DNA from: Calditrichota bacterium | GTDB taxonomy: Bacteria; Calditrichota; Calditrichia; Calditrichales; J004 | Assembly (NCBI GenBank): GCA_013112635.1 | Contig: JABFGF010000001.1 | Span: 434,001 to 498,000 of the forward strand | DNA length: 64,000 nucleotides | Reading direction: 5' to 3' | In this document: positions 43,225-52,302 of the stretch, one piece after another | How positions within the stretch are numbered: the first letter of the stretch is position 1 | Layout of the letters: each line of letters opens with the position of its first letter | The notes under the pieces: generated by a model | Told to the model about the DNA's origin: nothing | Database searches by the model: none | Seen by the model: only the letters and a program-made list of their open reading frames with translations | Program-made: the position numbers and the translations under genes

Positions 43225-44897
43225 GTTTGTAAAACACCGGCATTAAAATGATTATATTTAATTTCAGGATTCTTGGTTACGGCTTCTAAAGATACTATTA
43301 ACCTCTCCCGGGTTTCTTCTGGCAAAATTATTTCGTCCACCCAAAGTCTGGCAGCAGCATATCGGGCATCTGTTTGATGATCATAGCTTGATTTTATTTG
43401 ATCATGAAGAGCTTTTTTCTCATCTTCAGATAGTTTCTCCCCTTGTCTTTCTAATTGTTTGATTTTTATACCAGACAAAGTATTAGCTGCCTGGCTTCCT
43501 CCCATTACAGCATATTTAGCGCTTGGCCATGCATAAATAAAATTTGGAGAATATGCCTTACCACACATTGCATAATTCCCTGCTCCAAATGTACCACCAA
43601 TTATGAGGGAAATTTTAGGTACAACCGAATTAGAAACCGCATTTACTAATTTTGCGCCAGCCTTGATAATGCCAGAGTATTCTGCATCCCGTCCAACCAT
43701 AAATCCATTTACGTCATGGATAAACAGTAAAGGGATTTTATTCTGATTACAATCCATTATAAACCGGGCAGCTTTTTCTGCACTTTCTGTATAAATCACA
43801 CCTCCAAATTGAGGTGGCTGCCCTTTTTTAATTATGTGTTTTTTTTGGTTTGCGATTATTCCAACCGGGTACCCACCTATATGTGCGTAACCACATACTA
43901 TTGTTTTGCCATAGTTTCTTTTATATTCAACAAATTCTGCGTCATCAATAATCCTGGGAAGTACATCAAAAATATCATATGGAGTTGAACCTTCAAATGG
44001 TACAATTTTATAAAGCTCCTTTTTCTCATATTTATTTTTCCTGGAAGCTATAGGCTTTATACCAGAGTCATCGAAACCACCCATTTGTTTAACAAGTTTT
44101 CTAAGATGATCTATTGCTGCCGGATCATCTTTTTCTTTATAATCGATAGTCCCGCTATTTTCAGAGTGCATTTTTGCACCACCTAAATCTTCGGCGCTAA
44201 TCTCTTGTCCAATGGCTGCTTTTACTAATGCCGGACCAGCTAGAAACAATCCGCTTCCTTCCGTCATTAAAATTTTATCTGTCATTACAGGTAAATATGC
44301 ACCACCCGCAACACACATACCCATTATAGCTGTAATTTGAGGAATACCCTTTGAAGACATTCGTGCATTCAAATAGAAAACTCGGCCAAAATCATCCTGA
44401 TCCGGGAAAACATCTTCTTGTAATGGTAAAAAAATCCCGGCAGAGTCTACTAAATATATTGTTGGCAGATGGTTTTCAAAAGCAATTGTTTGCGCCCTAA
44501 TAACTTTTTTTGAAGTCATAGGAAAAAATGAACCAGCTTTAACAGTGGCATCATTTGCTATAATCATACACAAACGGTTATGAACATAACCTATTCCACA
44601 AATTGTTCCTGCAGAAGGCGCCCCGCCCCACTCTTTATACATTTCAAATGCAGCGAACTGAGACAATTCAAAAAAAGTAGTTTTAGGATCTATTAGTTTT
44701 GAGACACGTTCACGCGCTGTAAGACGGTTTTTCTTATGCTGTTTCTCAATATTACTTTTCCCGCCACCCAAATTAATTAATTCGCGCTGGGATTTAATCT
44801 CCGCAATAAGAGACAGCCATTTTTTTTCGTTTTCTAAAAAAGATGGTTTCGATAAATCTACAGAACTGGTTATTTTATCGGTGGATTGTTTAGCCAA
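43221..44897 (-). CDS. Acyl-CoA carboxylase carboxyltransferase subunit, probably methylcrotonoyl-CoA type
   Basis: A 558-residue carboxyltransferase that would transfer CO2 from biotin to an acyl-CoA. It shows 'NRLTARERVSKLIDPKT', 'CMIIANDATVKAGSFFP', 'PLQEDVFPDQDDFGRVFY', 'GMCVAGGAYLPVMTD' and 'GGTFGAGNYAMCGKAY', which match methylcrotonoyl-CoA carboxylase beta subunits. The biotin carboxylase/BCCP subunit is not in the window. A coupled enoyl-CoA hydratase follows, fitting leucine degradation. Propionyl- or geranyl-CoA use is a lesser possibility. Confidence 0.9.
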   Translation of the reverse strand: MAKQSTDKITSSVDLSKPSFLENEKKWLSLIAEIKSQRELINLGGGKSNIEKQHKKNRLTARERVSKLIDPKTTFFELSQFAAFEMYKEWGGAPSAGTICGIGYVHNRLCMIIANDATVKAGSFFPMTSKKVIRAQTIAFENHLPTIYLVDSAGIFLPLQEDVFPDQDDFGRVFYLNARMSSKGIPQITAIMGMCVAGGAYLPVMTDKILMTEGSGLFLAGPALVKAAIGQEISAEDLGGAKMHSENSGTIDYKEKDDPAAIDHLRKLVKQMGGFDDSGIKPIASRKNKYEKKELYKIVPFEGSTPYDIFDVLPRIIDDAEFVEYKRNYGKTIVCGYAHIGGYPVGIIANQKKHIIKKGQPPQFGGVIYTESAEKAARFIMDCNQNKIPLLFIHDVNGFMVGRDAEYSGIIKAGAKLVNAVSNSVVPKISLIIGGTFGAGNYAMCGKAYSPNFIYAWPSAKYAVMGGSQAANTLSGIKIKQLERQGEKLSEDEKKALHDQIKSSYDHQTDARYAAARLWVDEIILPEETRERLIVSLEAVTKNPEIKYNHFNAGVLQT

Positions 44898-44997
44898 AAT
44901 TCCTCCATGATGGCGTTTTAAAAAAAGATATAGTTCAAAAAAATAAGCAGAAAATTTGTGATCTATATCAATTTTGAAAATAATATATGCAGGGCAA

Positions 44998-45025
44998 AAT
45001 TTAAGATATATATCATTTTTGTCAA
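44998..45025 (-). promoter_or_regulatory. Candidate promoter of the carboxylase-hydratase-csrA operon
   Basis: On the minus strand TTGACA (45020-45025) is followed after 16 bases by TAAATT (44998-45003), about 100 bases before the carboxyltransferase start. The -35 is a perfect match. It lies after the engB stop. Confidence 0.45.
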
Positions 45026-45052
45026 GAACTATTAATTATTCTGATAGATATA

Positions 45053-45643
45053 TTAACCTGAAATATCTTTCAATAATTGAAACCTGATATTTCTAACAGC
45101 GGTCCCATCTTTTATTGAAAACGGTATACAATGAGAGTTAGGATAAGTATTGGTATAAAAAGCTATGCGCTTTTGTAAATCTTGTTTCTTAATCTTATCT
45201 GTTTTGCTGAGTATTAAAGAAAAATTTAACCCGAAATGCTCTAACCAGCTAAGCATTTCCCTATCGCTTTCCATGTGATTATGCCGGGAATCTATTAAAA
45301 GGTAGACTCTTCTTAAATTTTTATTTTCAAGAAAGTATGTTTCAATCATTTTTTGCCATTTGGCTTTTTGCGATTTTGGGATTTTCGCATATCCATATCC
45401 AGGTAAATCAACACAATAGATTTGATCATTTACATTGAAATAATTAATCAGTTGCGTTTTACCAGGCGTTGAAGATGTCTTAACAAGATTTTTACGCTGG
45501 AATATTGAATTGAGTAATGATGATTTTCCGACATTTGAGCGACCTGCAAAGGCAACTTCGGGAAGTATTAATGATGGAGATTGTTCTCTTGTTGTAGCAC
45601 TTTTTTCAAAGGTAACTTTTGAAAAATCTTTTTCTTTTAGCAT
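45053..45643 (-). CDS. engB: Ribosome-biogenesis GTPase EngB (YsxC/YihA)
   Basis: A GTPase needed for late 50S assembly. The G1 motif is 'AFAGRSNVGKSSLLN', switch II 'DLPGYGYAK', G4 'SKTDK'-like 'LSKTDKIKK'. I chose the ATG at 45643, which gives 196 residues and puts the P-loop at the usual distance from the start; an ATG at 45682 would add 13 residues encoded by a perfect hairpin. Neither start has a strong ribosome binding site. It is downstream of trxA on the same strand. Confidence 0.93.
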   Translation of the reverse strand: MLKEKDFSKVTFEKSATTREQSPSLILPEVAFAGRSNVGKSSLLNSIFQRKNLVKTSSTPGKTQLINYFNVNDQIYCVDLPGYGYAKIPKSQKAKWQKMIETYFLENKNLRRVYLLIDSRHNHMESDREMLSWLEHFGLNFSLILSKTDKIKKQDLQKRIAFYTNTYPNSHCIPFSIKDGTAVRNIRFQLLKDISG

Positions 45644-45654
45644 TTCAAATATTT

Positions 45655-45680
45655 GCGATACTATTTTGGTATAGTATCGC
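45655..45680 (-). repeat. Perfect 10-bp inverted repeat upstream of engB
   Basis: GCGATACTAT and ATAGTATCGC form a 10-bp stem with a 6-base loop, 22 bases after the trxA stop. No T tract follows on the minus strand, so it is not a typical terminator. It could be an mRNA-stability or processing element, or control engB translation. Confidence 0.6.
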
Positions 45681-45702
45681 ATATCTTTTATAATTAGTAA
45701 GT

Positions 45703-46026
45703 TTAAACAAGAGCTGCAATTTTTGCTTCAATTTGCCCTTTTGGTACAGCACCCAATAGTTGATCTACTGGTTTACCTTCTTTGAAAAAAAGAAGTGTTG
45801 GGATTGAACGAATGCCATAGTTCATAGAAGATTGTGGATTTTGATCAACATCCATTTTACCAACTTTGATTTTCCCTTCAAACTCATTGGCCAATTCTTC
45901 AACCAAAGGCGCAATAATACGGCACGGTGCACACCACTCTGCCCAAAAATCTACTAAAACAGGTACATCAGATTTTAATACCTCTTCTTCAAAATTACCA
46001 TCACTCAATTCTACATATTTTGCCAT
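45703..46026 (-). CDS. trxA: Thioredoxin
   Basis: A 107-residue cytoplasmic thioredoxin. The active site is W31-C32-A33-P34-C35, with Ala in place of the usual Gly, and the buried Asp ('LVDFWAEWC') and cis-Pro ('RSIPTLLFF') are present. GGAGGA precedes the ATG. It lies 20-60 bases upstream of engB and 81 bases after rlpA. Confidence 0.96.
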   Translation of the reverse strand: MAKYVELSDGNFEEEVLKSDVPVLVDFWAEWCAPCRIIAPLVEELANEFEGKIKVGKMDVDQNPQSSMNYGIRSIPTLLFFKEGKPVDQLLGAVPKGQIEAKIAALV

Positions 46027-46107
46027 TATTCCTCCAGAAATACTGTTATTTTTTTTTCAAAGTTAGGCAGTTTTCTATTAGCCTACAACTCAATCATACA
46101 AAAAATG

Positions 46108-46554
46108 TTACTTTTTTGCTTCAGGTTTAAAAATAATTTTACCTCTAATTTCAGCCGTCCCGGATTGAATCATTCCAATTTCTTTTGCTGCAGCAAATGA
46201 TAGATCTAAAATCCTGTTTCTAACAAATGGGCCGCGGTCATTTATTCGGACAGTTACTTTTTTATTGTTGGAAAGATTTTCTACCTCAATTATTGTATCG
46301 AAAGGTAGTGTTTTATGTGCCGCTGTGAGATCATACATATTAAATGTCTCGCCATTTGCGGTTTTACGCCCATGAAATTTTTTTCCATAATATGAGCTTA
46401 CACCAGAAATGTATTCAAACTCTGTATTTACTCTTTGATATCTCCATGAATTATTTTCGGGTGGCCTGTGTCTAAGGCTTCTATCAATTGTACATGATTG
46501 ATAGATGAAAAACCCTACTACAATTATAATAATAGATATATTTTTTCTAATCAT
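46108..46554 (-). CDS. rlpA: RlpA-like septal-ring lytic transglycosylase/DPBB protein
   Basis: A 148-residue exported protein with an N-terminal hydrophobic segment and Cys21 in a possible lipobox, though the -3 residue is Tyr. The double-psi beta-barrel domain carries 'GVSSYYGKKFHGRKTANGE', 'LTAAHKTLPFDT' and 'RINDRGPFV...RILDLSFAAA', with the catalytic Asp in 'NDRGPF'. RlpA cuts or binds denuded glycan at the septum. No SPOR domain is present. Its start overlaps the upstream TPR gene by 8 bases. Confidence 0.9.
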   Translation of the reverse strand: MIRKNISIIIIVVGFFIYQSCTIDRSLRHRPPENNSWRYQRVNTEFEYISGVSSYYGKKFHGRKTANGETFNMYDLTAAHKTLPFDTIIEVENLSNNKKVTVRINDRGPFVRNRILDLSFAAAKEIGMIQSGTAEIRGKIIFKPEAKK

Positions 46555-48529
46555 TTATCGGGTTTTCATCATTTTGAGGTAAAACATCTGGTTTAGCCAG
46601 AGTGGAATCTGGTGTCAAAGTATTTAATGATTGTGTTGAATCGGATGGTGCGGGTTCAATTTTTTCTTCAGGTGGTTCTGCAATTTTATTTTTAGCAATT
46701 TTGCCCTGCTCACTTTGTGGGTATTCTTTTGCCAGCACTCTATAGCTTTCAAGAGCATTGTTTATATCTTCTAAATAGTTTTCATAAATATATGCCGATG
46801 CATAGCGGGATTTTGTTGCCCATACTGATCCAGAATCATTAATGGCTACCTCATTAAATACATTGATTGCATCGATAAATTTTTGCTCATCAACAAGGTT
46901 TTCGGCTTCAAGAAACATTGTTTTTGAAATATTTGAATTATCAGATTTTAATTCTTCAGTTTCAATACCGGATAGTTTTTTTCCATAAATGGTATTTGGG
47001 TAATTTTGTATGATTATATTTTTTAATGAATCGGCAGTTAAAGAGTCTCCGTCGATATCTTTAAAAATATAATAAAGTGAAAAATATGCTTTGGGTGTCA
47101 GCAAACTATCTGAATGATTTTCCACAAAATGGAAATAACTAGCTTTGGCACTATCATAATGCTGATAGTTTAATAAAAAGAATTCAGCAATTCTAAAATC
47201 ATTTTTTAACAGACTCGCTTCGACAACTTCAGGCTTTCTGGAAACCGCAATCTTTTTTTCTTTAATTTTTGGTGTTACAATTTTTAGGCTGTCTTCCTCT
47301 GCTTTAAGATTAGCGATATTTGCAATTTGCATAGCTTGCCCAAAATTTGCCTCAGACCGGGTTGTATCAGTTTGATCTACTACGAGAGTATCTGTTCCGG
47401 TAACAAGACTGTCTACCAAGTTAGAATCTCCATGAGCAAGATTGAACATGTCATCGCGATCTTTATTGAGCTGTTTTTTTATTTTTATATAGTCTGCGAG
47501 TATTTTGGAACGCTTAACAGCCTCTTCAGCAGATTCTGATTTGGAAAATTGTTTTTTTACCTGGTCATATTTTATTTTTGCAGAATCAAGCCAACCAAAC
47601 TCAAATTCATAAATCTGAGCTATATAAAAATTCGCTAAGGCAGAACCATTTGTTCGCGGGTAAGTATTTATAACTTCATTATAGTTTTCTACTGCAAAAT
47701 TAGAATCACCTTGAAGTTCAATCATATTTGCTAATTTTGTAGCGATCATTGAAAAATGCTTTTTAAAACGCTGATCACGCAATGTTGTTTTTAATATTTC
47801 CTCAGCCCGTTCATAATTCCCCAACTCGATTAAAGAGTTTACCATTTGTATAATAGAATCATATTGTTTAATGATTGGTAGATCATACCCCAAAACTTCT
47901 TCATAGCTTTCGATTGCAGTTTGGTAATCATCTAATTGATAATAGGAATCTGCAAGTTTATATTGTGCCCTGCCCGCTGTTTCAGAATTTGAAGTTGCAT
48001 TAATGCATTCTGTAAAGTTAGAGATTGCTTCTTCGTATTCCCCTGAGAGAAAAAATAACTCGCCCATGTTTAGATATGCTTCTGCCCGAATTTCATCGTT
48101 TTCTGTTTTTGAAATCATACTTCTAAATTTCAATAATGCCTGCTCATTATCTTCTCGTTTCAAGTATGTTTTTGCAAGCCAAAGCTCTGCTTCAGGAATC
48201 AAATCAGATCTCAAGTATTTCTGTAGAAACTGCTCAAGTATTTCTTGAGATTTGTCATATTCCTCAAGCTGGTAATATGATTTTCCAATAAGGAATAATG
48301 CATCGTCAGCCCAAGAACTGCTATCACCGTAAAAATCAATTACTTTCCAGGATTTGGCAATCGAAGCATCAAAATGCTTTATTACATCAGCAGGAATTTT
48401 ATCTTGTGTGTTGTTTTCCTTTTTTTCAAGCCCCGCCCTATAGTTCTCTTCTGCGTTAAAAAAGGTATTATAATAGGCGCAACTGGTAATAGAAAAAAAG
48501 ATAACTACTACAATTTTAATGTGATTCAT
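46547..48529 (-). CDS. TPR-repeat outer-membrane lipoprotein
   Basis: A 660-residue protein with a clear lipoprotein signal (lipobox 'ITSC', Cys17). At least ten TPR-like repeats follow, such as 'ADDALFLIGKSYYQLEEYDKS' in part and 'AQYKLADSYYQLDDYQTAIE', with an acidic/proline-rich C-terminus. The middle includes a low-complexity stretch near 370-440. It is translationally coupled with rlpA, so a scaffold for peptidoglycan or envelope assembly is likely; the exact role is unknown. Confidence 0.8.
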   Translation of the reverse strand: MNHIKIVVVIFFSITSCAYYNTFFNAEENYRAGLEKKENNTQDKIPADVIKHFDASIAKSWKVIDFYGDSSSWADDALFLIGKSYYQLEEYDKSQEILEQFLQKYLRSDLIPEAELWLAKTYLKREDNEQALLKFRSMISKTENDEIRAEAYLNMGELFFLSGEYEEAISNFTECINATSNSETAGRAQYKLADSYYQLDDYQTAIESYEEVLGYDLPIIKQYDSIIQMVNSLIELGNYERAEEILKTTLRDQRFKKHFSMIATKLANMIELQGDSNFAVENYNEVINTYPRTNGSALANFYIAQIYEFEFGWLDSAKIKYDQVKKQFSKSESAEEAVKRSKILADYIKIKKQLNKDRDDMFNLAHGDSNLVDSLVTGTDTLVVDQTDTTRSEANFGQAMQIANIANLKAEEDSLKIVTPKIKEKKIAVSRKPEVVEASLLKNDFRIAEFFLLNYQHYDSAKASYFHFVENHSDSLLTPKAYFSLYYIFKDIDGDSLTADSLKNIIIQNYPNTIYGKKLSGIETEELKSDNSNISKTMFLEAENLVDEQKFIDAINVFNEVAINDSGSVWATKSRYASAYIYENYLEDINNALESYRVLAKEYPQSEQGKIAKNKIAEPPEEKIEPAPSDSTQSLNTLTPDSTLAKPDVLPQNDENPIND

Positions 48530-48535
48530 AAATAT

Positions 48536-49276
48536 TTATCTTAACCTGTCTAAAATTATTACAAGATTTGTTAATACTTTTGCTGAAGGATAATTTATTA
48601 CCTCATCAGCACTGTCCGAAAGTGGCGTTTTTTCAGTATTTATTTCAACCAGATAAGCACCATTTCCTTTTGCGATATAAGGCAATGAAGCAGCCGGCTC
48701 AACAAGCGATGATGTTCCAATCGATATAAAAACTTCACATGTGGCTGATGCTTCTTGGCCTTTACTTAAAACTTTTTGATCTAATGCCTCTCCAAATAAA
48801 ATAACATCCGGTTTTAAAACAGAACCACATTTAGTGCATTTTGGAACTACTGATTCATCAATTTGTTCAGAATCAGACAAAGTTAAATCGCTGCAATTTG
48901 TACACCTGTTACGCTTTATATTACCGTGAAGTTCAATCGGTTTACTGCTTCCGGCTTTTGTATGTAAATTGTCCACATTTTGGGTGATTAAAGTAAAATC
49001 TTCAAAATAATTTTCCATATCCACTAAAGAGAAATGTCCCAGATTTGGCTTTATTTCCTTTAAAAGGCTCCTGCGCCAATGATAGAACTCCCAAAATAAT
49101 TTTGGATCACTTTCAAGAGCATCAATTGTGGCAAGTTTTTCAACAGGATTATTCTTCCATAATCCATCTTTTCCTCTAAATGTCGGAACACCGCTTTCTG
49201 CAGAGACGCCTGCCCCGGTTAGAACTGTTACAGTATAAGCGTTTTTTAATCGTAAGATTAGTTTCTCAGAAAACAT
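48536..49276 (-). CDS. cobB: NAD-dependent protein deacylase, sirtuin class III-like
   Basis: A 246-residue sirtuin. The NAD-binding loop 'GAGVSAESGVPTFRG' (21-35), 'TQNVDNLH', catalytic H117 in 'ELHGNI' and zinc ligands C125, C128, C147 and C150 are all present. Y65 and R68 in 'FYHWRR' match the pair that recognises succinyl or malonyl lysine in class III sirtuins such as E. coli CobB and human SIRT5, so desuccinylation is likely. It lies 7 bases upstream of the TPR lipoprotein gene. Confidence 0.94.
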   Translation of the reverse strand: MFSEKLILRLKNAYTVTVLTGAGVSAESGVPTFRGKDGLWKNNPVEKLATIDALESDPKLFWEFYHWRRSLLKEIKPNLGHFSLVDMENYFEDFTLITQNVDNLHTKAGSSKPIELHGNIKRNRCTNCSDLTLSDSEQIDESVVPKCTKCGSVLKPDVILFGEALDQKVLSKGQEASATCEVFISIGTSSLVEPAASLPYIAKGNGAYLVEINTEKTPLSDSADEVINYPSAKVLTNLVIILDRLR

Positions 49277-49299
49277 TCTTTAAACTCCGCTGAATAAAA

Positions 49300-50280
49300 T
49301 TATAAAAACTTAAATAACTCAAGCATTGCCCATGGAACAAAAGAAATAATTAATAATCCCAATGTGCTGAAATAATTTAAACGTGCCAATTTTAATATAT
49401 AATTAATAGCAAACTGGCTACCAATAAATTCACCCTTTTTTGTATAAATAAAAATAGAAAAAATTGCCCCGCAAAAAGAAAGTACAATTTGATAGGTTAA
49501 TGCAAGGCCTGCATAAAATGTTGAATAATGAAATAAAATATGTTTGGTTGGCCCAATTCCAAATAAATCAAAATACTTCAAACCAATACCTATAAAAAGA
49601 AAAACTATTACCAATAAAGTTAAAGTATATGAAATAAAGTAAAACCTGGATGTTTTTTGATTCCTGTTTTTACTAAATAAGCGAAAAGCATAGGTATAAA
49701 TTATAAACAGTACAATCACAGGACCATAAAAAATGATATTAAAATCAATAAAACTTAGTGATTTCGAATTTGCAGAATATGTTAACAGCTCAGGTAATGC
49801 AACATCTTTTGTAAGCAGATAATAAAAAACAAGCCCAGTCAGTCCCCCTACAGTAAGTATTATAGAAAATACTTTTATAAGTTTTTGAATAAAGTAGTGT
49901 CTATAATTTGGCTTAAACCTAAAATATAGAAATGAAAAAAATAAAATAATGAGATTAGTAATCAAAAAAGCAGATTGTAAAAATGAAAAAGTAAAAAAAG
50001 AAAAATCAACCTTAATTAAGTTATTAGTCTTAGTGAGTTCATTATTTATTATTAAAACAGAAGACAGCTGTGCAATGGAGAATATAGCAATTAATATAAA
50101 AACCGATTTAAAAAGTATATGAAAACGCGAGTTCTGCGAGTGGAATTTCTTATCATCTTCTGTGGACTTTTCTTCAAGGTTTTTTTGCAGCGATATGGAA
50201 TATTCATTTAAAAAATAAAATATTACCGGAGTAAACAATAAAAATAAATTTGAACTGAGGAAGAGATAATCATATAGCAA
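49300..50280 (-). CDS. Polytopic membrane protein of unknown function
   Basis: A 326-residue protein with about eight hydrophobic segments (the first at about 4-24, the last near 300-324) and a charged cytoplasmic loop at about 30-48 rich in Lys and Glu. No family was recognised. The start is TTG at 50280 with GGGA upstream; no ATG lies in frame nearby, and a stop codon is six codons upstream. It sits between argD and cobB on one strand with short gaps, so it is probably in that operon. A sensor or transporter role would be guesswork. Confidence 0.65.
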   Translation of the reverse strand: MLYDYLFLSSNLFLLFTPVIFYFLNEYSISLQKNLEEKSTEDDKKFHSQNSRFHILFKSVFILIAIFSIAQLSSVLIINNELTKTNNLIKVDFSFFTFSFLQSAFLITNLIILFFSFLYFRFKPNYRHYFIQKLIKVFSIILTVGGLTGLVFYYLLTKDVALPELLTYSANSKSLSFIDFNIIFYGPVIVLFIIYTYAFRLFSKNRNQKTSRFYFISYTLTLLVIVFLFIGIGLKYFDLFGIGPTKHILFHYSTFYAGLALTYQIVLSFCGAIFSIFIYTKKGEFIGSQFAINYILKLARLNYFSTLGLLIISFVPWAMLELFKFL

Positions 50281-50298
50281 TGATAAATCCCAATGTTA

Positions 50299-51486
50299 TT
50301 ATTGATTAGTTAAGTTTTTTAAAATTGAATCTAAAATTGAAACGGCTGTATCAATGTGTTTATTTTCAATAATTAGAGGAGGTACAAACCTTAATACAGT
50401 TCCGCCCCCAGCAACATTAAAAATAAGTTTTTCCTTTAATGCTAAATCTTTTATCTCAATTGCAGAATGATGCACTTCAACGCCGAGGATAAGCCCGCGT
50501 CCTCTAACTTCTTTTATAATACTCGGGTATTTTTTGGCCAAGCTTTCTAATTTTGCTTTAAAATATGTTCCTTTTTCTATGATACTTTTCAAAAAAGTAT
50601 CGGTACTTACATAATTAACTGTTGCCAGGCCGGTTGCACATGCAAGTGGATTGCCACCATATGTGGTACCATGTTCTCCAATTTTAAACAGATCTTTTAT
50701 CTTTTCAGAAACCAGAAAAGCACCTAGTGGCAATCCACCGCCAAGGCCCTTTGCTGTGGCAATTGCATCCGGAATAAAATCATAATGCTCAAAATTATAA
50801 AATGCTCCGGTACGTCCTACTCCAGTTTGGATCTCATCAGCAACGACAAGAAAGTCATATTTTTCTTTACCGGATTTTATGGCCTCAATCATTTCTGGTG
50901 AAATTTCTCTAATACCGCCTTCTCCGGAAATTCCTTCAAAAAAGACGCCGGCTACATCATCATCAAGCACCATTTCAAAAGCATTTACATCATTATAGGG
51001 CACAATTTCAATATTTGGTAAAAGTGGTTGAAAACCTTTCCTGTACTTCTCTTGTCCTGTAATTGAGACAGCTCCAATAGATCGGCCATGAAAGCTACCT
51101 TGAAAGCTAATGATTTTTGATTTGTTTCGCTCATTGCCCCATTTCTTTACCAGCTTTAGCAAACCTTCTATTGCTTCGGTACCACTATTTGTAAAAAAAA
51201 CTTTACTAAAAGGTGTCAGTTCAATCAGCTTTTTTGCCAGGCTAATATGAATTTCCTGAACAAATAAATTGCTTAAATGTAAATTCTTCTCAACCTGCTT
51301 AATGATGGTTTCTTTAATCAGAGGATGGTTATAACCAAGTGCATTTACTGCAATTCCAGCTAAAAAATCGAGATATGCACTCCCATCATCATTATAAAGC
51401 CAAACTCCATCCCCGTGTGTAATATTTAGAGGAATACGTTTATAAACATCTATTAAATATTGTGATGCCCGAGTATTTATATCCAT
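50299..51486 (-). CDS. argD: Acetylornithine aminotransferase
   Basis: A class III PLP aminotransferase of 395 residues for arginine (and possibly lysine) biosynthesis. It has 'LDFLAGIAVNALGYNHP', 'FFTNSGTEAIEG', 'SFHGRSIGAVSITGQ', 'DEIQTGVGRTG' and the PLP-lysine block 'ATAKGLGGGLPLGAF', typical of ArgD. Related ornithine or succinylornithine transaminases are harder to exclude. The start shares a base with the stop of the upstream TPR gene. Confidence 0.92.
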   Translation of the reverse strand: MDINTRASQYLIDVYKRIPLNITHGDGVWLYNDDGSAYLDFLAGIAVNALGYNHPLIKETIIKQVEKNLHLSNLFVQEIHISLAKKLIELTPFSKVFFTNSGTEAIEGLLKLVKKWGNERNKSKIISFQGSFHGRSIGAVSITGQEKYRKGFQPLLPNIEIVPYNDVNAFEMVLDDDVAGVFFEGISGEGGIREISPEMIEAIKSGKEKYDFLVVADEIQTGVGRTGAFYNFEHYDFIPDAIATAKGLGGGLPLGAFLVSEKIKDLFKIGEHGTTYGGNPLACATGLATVNYVSTDTFLKSIIEKGTYFKAKLESLAKKYPSIIKEVRGRGLILGVEVHHSAIEIKDLALKEKLIFNVAGGGTVLRFVPPLIIENKHIDTAVSILDSILKNLTNQ

Positions 51487-52166
51487 TATTTTGAGGCTAT
51501 AAGAATTAATTTAGTTTGTGCATCATATTTTCTTTGAGAATCGGGAAATTCGTCGATAACTTTTTGGAACATTGTTTGCGCCATTTGTCCATTACCCGCT
51601 TTTTCATAATTAAACCCTGCCAGGTAAATGTATTCTGAGGCCTGCACTAATTTCCCTGCTTTACTTGATGCTTTTTCATAATTTTCAGCTGCGCCGGTAT
51701 AATCCTTTTCAGTTTCAAGACAAGCGGCAATTCCTGCGTATGCTGAAGAAACCAACAATTGATTTCCTGAATATGATCCTGCAAATTCTTTAAACTGCAT
51801 TTTAGCTTCTTCAAAATGCTGCTCATTAAAATTAAGGTTTGCAAGCAAAAATATACCCTGTTCAGCGGCGTCTGTTCCAGAATAACCTTCTTTTAAAACA
51901 TTTAAAAAGTCCCGTGATTTGCTGAAATTAAACTGATCAAACTCAATCTGTGCCTTACCAAGCAGTGATGAGGCTTCCATTTCCCTGTTTTCCATCATCG
52001 AGCTAACCCATATAAAAATAAGGGCAACTGCAAGAACCCCAACAACCGTATAAAGGATGCTGTTTTTATTCTCTTCATATAGCGTTTGTCCTTTTAACAA
52101 ACCATCCAATAATGGATCTTTTTTTAAATCTTTTTTGTTGATTTTCTTTTTCTGTGGTTTAAGCAT
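51486..52166 (-). CDS. YfgM-like membrane-anchored TPR protein
   Basis: A 226-residue protein with a charged N-terminus (about 1-35), one membrane segment (about 38-58, 'ILYTVVGVLAVALIFIWV') and TPR-like repeats in the C-terminal part ('AAEQGIFLLANLNFNEQHFEE', 'KAGNGQMAQTMFQKVIDEFP'). The layout resembles YfgM, a TPR protein of the Sec translocon and periplasmic chaperone network. Sequence alone does not prove this. It overlaps argD by one base and lies next to tRNA-Arg. Confidence 0.78.
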   Translation of the reverse strand: MLKPQKKKINKKDLKKDPLLDGLLKGQTLYEENKNSILYTVVGVLAVALIFIWVSSMMENREMEASSLLGKAQIEFDQFNFSKSRDFLNVLKEGYSGTDAAEQGIFLLANLNFNEQHFEEAKMQFKEFAGSYSGNQLLVSSAYAGIAACLETEKDYTGAAENYEKASSKAGKLVQASEYIYLAGFNYEKAGNGQMAQTMFQKVIDEFPDSQRKYDAQTKLILIASK

Positions 52167-52228
52167 TTCGCACTTTCCTTTCTATGGTACTTCCAATGTA
52201 TTTTACTTATATTTTTAAAGTTATTTAG

Positions 52229-52301
52229 TGCCCCATCCAGGACTCGAACCTGGGCACCGGGATTAGGAATCCCGCGCTCTATCCGCCTGAGCTAATGGGG
52301 C
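52229..52301 (-). tRNA. tRNA-Arg (CCT)
   Basis: A 73-base tRNA on the minus strand. The acceptor GCCCCAT pairs with ATGGGGC, the anticodon stem CGGGA/TCCCG encloses TTCCTAA with anticodon CCT, and the T arm has GGTTCGAGTCC. The 3' end is not followed by an encoded CCA. Confidence 0.97.
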
Positions 52302-52302
52302 A

